From Auxenochlorella pyrenoidosa (lineage: Eukaryota; Chlorophyta; Trebouxiophyceae; Chlorellales; Chlorellaceae): a stretch of DNA of 21,854 bases. Both the position numbers and the translations under genes were made by a program. Below are positions 18,916 through 21,854 of this stretch, one piece after another; the stretch's first letter is position 1; each line of letters starts with the position of its first letter. The notes below the pieces were generated by a model. That model did no database searches. It saw only the letters and a program-made list of their open reading frames with translations, and had not been told where the DNA came from. Location of the stretch: positions 360,619 to 382,472 of the forward strand of contig KQ482038.1 of assembly GCA_001430745.1 (NCBI GenBank), written 5' to 3'.

Positions 18916-19401
18916 GGTGTGCCATGGGCACCTCGTTAGGGACAGCTGTGTCCGCGGCCATCGCCACCGCTGCGGTGGCCACCGCGGCCATCGCCACCAT
19001 TGCCAACGCGCGGCAGCGCATCTGTTCTGCTTGCTCAACGCGCAAACGGCTCAGGGTACACTGCTCTCGCTGCCCTTTGCTCCTCAGACTATGGTTTGAG
19101 CAGGGCAGCAGGCCGCCAGGCTGGGGTTTGGCGTCTGGAAGAGCTCGCTGCGGGCACGATAGCTACGCACGGTCATATGAAGCGGAAATTCTAGTGAGCA
19201 AGCGCGGCTGAGCAGCTTCAGAGACCTTCAGCCTCCCCTGCTGCGGTCGAGCGCAGCAGAGCATGGCTGGGGAAGCTGAATGCTCTCCTCGCATCCATTC
19301 ATCAACAGATCGCCGATTTGACACCAAAGCAAGGGTGGAGACCGATGCTGTGCCAGACCGCTGCTGCTCCCTGAGCTTTCCTGGCCCTCGTCACGCTCGG
19401 C
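18916..19401. promoter_or_regulatory. Divergent region between the protease (-) and COX23/IF-3 (+)
   Basis: This 486-base region should hold both promoters and the missing protease N-terminal exon. A 17-base direct repeat (CCGCGGCCATCGCCACC) occurs at 18952-18968 and 18982-18998. On the minus strand it encodes an Ala/Val/Met-rich run (MVAMAAVATAAVAMAAD) that resembles a signal peptide, but no donor there is in phase with the next protease exon. No TATA box is clear. Confidence 0.4.
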
Positions 19402-19897
19402 ATGAGCCTTCAGCACGGCAGGGGCGTGAACAAGCTAATAGACACACCCTGCGGCGAGGCCTACACGAACAGCCTCAAGTGTGAGCACGACCCTTGAGCA
19501 GAGGCCGCCAGCCGGTCCACCGTTGCAACAGAGTGCATGCCGACATTGGTAGAAGCTGCGGAAGATTGTCGCAAGCGCTGCGTGCGGCCCTGGCTGCTGC
19601 TGCCGCCGCCTTCACCGCCGCCGCTGCCTGCTCACGGCACGGCACCTGCTCTCGTTCTCCTGTGCAGGCCTGGACAAGAACAATTACGACAAGAAGAAGT
19701 GTCAGGCAGAGTTCGACGCATACAAGAAGTGCAAGAAGGACGCGGTGAGATTGGCCAGCTGCAGATGCACTCGTTCACGTATCAAGCATGGCCGTCCTGG
19801 GGCGCCGCGAAATTCATGCGCCTGTCGTCCTCTTTGAGCGCAGCTCGAGGCGGAGCGTGCTGAGCGGCTGGCAAGCCGCAAGGGCTTCTTCTCTTGA
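19402..19897 (+). CDS. COX23: COX23/CHCHD7-like twin CX9C mitochondrial protein
   Basis: Exons 19402-19480, 19668-19744 and 19844-19897 (stop TGA) join in phase to 69 residues. Four cysteines form twin CX9C motifs: C17-x9-C27 and C38-x9-C48, in a CHCH helical hairpin (PCGEAYTNSLKC; KNNYDKKKCQAEFDAYKKC). The K-C-L-D-K-N-N-Y-D segment matches COX23/CHCHD7, intermembrane-space proteins needed for cytochrome c oxidase assembly and imported by the Mia40 disulfide relay. A charged tail (LEAERAERLASRKGFFS) follows. Yeast Cox23 is longer because of an N-terminal presequence; this short form resembles animal CHCHD7. The stop is only 99 bases from the next gene's ATG on the same strand with no TGTAA between, so both may be on one mRNA. 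CMC-type or other CX9C proteins are less likely alternatives. Confidence 0.85.
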
Positions 19898-19996
19898 GCA
19901 CCTTAGGCAGTCTCGGCGGCGCTACACAGGCAGGCAGCAGCTGCAGGCGGGCACACGCGGCGGCGTAGGCAGGCAGGCCACAGTTGGGGAGCAGCC

Positions 19997-20257
19997 ATGG
20001 CAGCGCTCATGCGTGCGGCGCGGCAGCAGGGTAGCCGCCGGCTGCTCGCATGGCTGGCAGACGCGCCTTCAGCTGCCCCGGCTGCCGATCCAGCCACGCT
20101 TGCACAGCAGCTGCAGCAGCAGGCGGCAGGCTTGCGCACCGCGTCCGCAGCAGGATGGCTGGCCCCTGCCTCCCACGCACCCTTGGCTGCGGCAGCAGCA
20201 GCAGCAGCTGGCTGGCGGCAGCTGGCCAGCCCCCTTGGCATGCACCAGCAGCAGCTG

Positions 20258-20291
<34 letters not shown>

Positions 20292-21826
20292 GGGGGCTGG
20301 CCATGAAGGTGTCTGGGTTCCGGCCGCGGCGCAGGGACCAGGGGCCGGCGGACCGAAACCTGCCGGCCAGGAACGAGGAGATCACGGCACCAGAGGTGGG
20401 GCGGGGGTGGGGTGCCTGGTCTAGTCGAGTCTTTCAACTTTCCGCCCGAAGTCTTCTACCAGGCCCATAGGCCACAGGTGTTGTGAACATAGGCCACTTG
20501 TGGGGCATTGAAAACGAGCACTCCAGCTGCTCTTCTCAGGGGTGGGGGTGGGTGGGGTGGGTGAGGGGCTGGGGGCTCCTCCAGTACCCACATGCCGCCA
20601 GCGCTGCCGCCATGCTGGTGATGGCGTTGTGCCGGCGGCCGGGGGAGGGTGGGTGGGGTGGGGTGGGGCCAGGAGCTGGGCAGCAGACAGACGGCATGAC
20701 GGCAGGCTCCGATTTGCCGCCCCCCCCCCCCCCCTCCTCCCCCTTCCTCTACCACCACCACCACCACCACACACACACACAACTTCCTTTTCAGGTGCGC
20801 GTGCTGTACACTGACCCCGCCAGCCCTGAAGAGCAGAAGAGCGAGGTGATGGAGCTGCGCCGGGCGCTCAAGTGAGGGTTGAGGGGCTGCGGGTTTCGGA
20901 GCCTGGAGTTCAAGGGTTGAGAGTTGGCAGGTATGGAGGGCGGAGGTTTGAGTTCAGCTGGGCCTGCTGACAGCTGGGAGCAGCGCCGCCACCTGGCTTT
21001 TGCAGCCTCACGCAGCCTGCGTTCCATGCCATCGAAACTCACACTGCCTGCCTCCCCCTCCTCCCTCCTCTGCAGGATGGCTAAGAAGCAGGAGCTGGAT
21101 CTTGTGATGGTCTCGCCCCGCGCCGAGCCGCCCGTGGTGCGGCTGACGGAATGGAGCAAGGTGCGGGGGCATTGCAGCGGGGGTGCGCGGGGCATGCCAC
21201 TGGGCAGCCTTTCACTCCGCACTGTCCGCCAGGTGGGGCGAGGAGGCGGCTGCAGTGCGGTGGCGCCAGGCAGGAGGCTACACACACTGTGGCAGACACG
21301 CCACGCATGTTGGTAGATGCCCTGCCTCGTTCCCCCGCTGCATGGCGGGTGCTAGGGGGATGGCAGGAGCGCATGCAGGCGGCGCATGCGCTTTTCTGCG
21401 CGTTTGCACAGGCACTGCTCATGCACAGCCTCCTGGCGTCTGTCTGCCCGCCACCCTCGCCCCACCCAAACCCCACACCCCACACCCCCCAGTGCTGCAT
21501 GAGCAGCATGGCTGCCACCCTCGTTTGAACCTCGGCTCCCCTCCCCATGCACACAAACACATCGGGCACACACGCACACGCACATACACCAAGTCCCCCC
21601 CCACCCACCACCACCACACACACACCACCACAACCACACACTCACGCCCCCACCCCCCACCCCCCACACACCTCCCCCTGGCCGGGCACAGGTGCTGTAC
21701 GAGCAGCAGAAGCGCGACAAGGCGGCGTTAAAGCAGCGGCTGGCGCAGCAGCGCGCCGCCGACGCCAAGGAGGTCCGCATCGGCTGCGCCATCGCGGAGC
21801 ACGACCTGGGGGTGAAGATGGCGCAG
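19997..21826 (+). CDS. infC: Organellar translation initiation factor IF-3 (3' end beyond the window)
   Basis: Exons 19997-20395, 20795-20871, 21076-21160 and 21692-21826 join in phase; the gene continues past a donor at 21827. IF-3 binds the small organellar ribosomal subunit and checks start-codon/initiator pairing. The first about 125 residues are a targeting extension: Arg-rich amphipathic start (MAALMRAARQQGSRRLLAWL), Ala-rich middle and a Gln run near residues 84-97. The IF3-N domain begins RNEEITAPEVRVLYTD and includes ELRRALKMAKKQELDLVMV, RAEPPVVRLTEWSK and LYEQQKR. The linker leads into the start of IF3-C (KEVRIGCAIAEHDLGVKMAQ). The N-terminus fits either mitochondrion or plastid. 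The ATG context is GCAGCCATGG. Introns 1 and 3 are G-rich, C-rich and CA/CCA-rich. Confidence 0.92.
20245..20288 (+). repeat. CAG-rich run coding poly-Gln in the IF-3 leader
   Basis: CAG codons run for most of this stretch, broken by CTGGAC, and encode Gln runs in the non-conserved targeting extension. Length variation here would not disturb the IF-3 fold. Confidence 0.85.
20530..20780. repeat. Low-complexity G-rich, C-run and CCA/CA repeats in IF-3 intron 1
   Basis: The intron holds two G-rich GGGTGGGG-type tracts (about 20538-20577 and 20640-20671), a long C run near 20720, and CCA then CA repeats up to 20780. Such tracts recur in introns across this window and seem to replace the usual T-rich tract before acceptors. 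Confidence 0.8.
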
Positions 21827-21854
21827 GTGGGGGGCGCTGCATGCCGGGGTGTGG

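Noticed and set aside
18924..19211. Plus-strand frame starting with an Ala/Thr/Ile-rich signal-like run
   Set aside because: The run comes from a short direct repeat, the downstream sequence has no domain, and it lies in the protease/COX23 divergent promoter.

Overview
This window looks like nuclear DNA of a green alga (Chlorophyta), most likely a trebouxiophyte/Chlorella-type lineage. The evidence is high GC with CAG/CTG and poly-Ala runs, short multi-intron genes, TGTAA poly(A) signals downstream of several stops, a proline-rich (pherophorin-like) extracellular linker, and an alpine mix of plant-like and animal-like core eukaryotic genes. The species cannot be fixed from sequence alone. Translation is standard: five genes end in TAG and five in TGA at family-appropriate lengths.

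I built gene models by hand by joining exons at splice sites and checking that every junction keeps phase. Left to right: (1) 119-1269 +, 3' end of a P-type IIB (PMCA-like) Ca2+-ATPase; (2) 2074-3175 -, Mediator subunit MED22-like; (3) 3719-4066 +, small MYND zinc-finger protein; (4) 4303-4733, a diverged tandem duplication in non-coding DNA; (5) 5163-5804 +, small unrecognised protein whose best model carries an in-frame TAG; (6) 6085-8019 -, mitochondrial inner membrane protease subunit 1 (IMP1); (7) 8909-9718 +, LLP/LAPS18-like nucleolar protein; (8) 10209-13008 -, membrane-anchored protein with two 2H-phosphoesterase-type motifs, interrupted by a 408-base assembly gap; (9) 13639-15250 +, mitochondrial pyruvate carrier MPC1; (10) 15795-18915 -, trypsin-like serine protease with a proline-rich linker and two six-cysteine modules; (11) 19402-19897 +, COX23-like twin CX9C protein; (12) 19997-21826 +, organellar translation initiation factor IF-3 running off the window.

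Layout is compact: about one gene per 2 kb, with convergent pairs meeting tail to tail and divergent pairs sharing 0.5-0.9 kb promoter regions. Several products act in mitochondria (IMP1, MPC1, COX23, possibly IF-3). There is no bacterial-style operon, CRISPR array, rRNA or intact transposon. The most interesting signal is the COX23/IF-3 pair: 99 bases between stop and next start, no TGTAA between them, and no ATG in any frame of the spliced message between the two start codons. These are the features expected of a green-algal dicistronic mRNA translated by leaky scanning. Other points of interest are four GC-AG introns (three in the protease), perfect inverted repeats in introns flanking two exons, and a bidirectional poly(A) element TTACA-GG-TGTAA.
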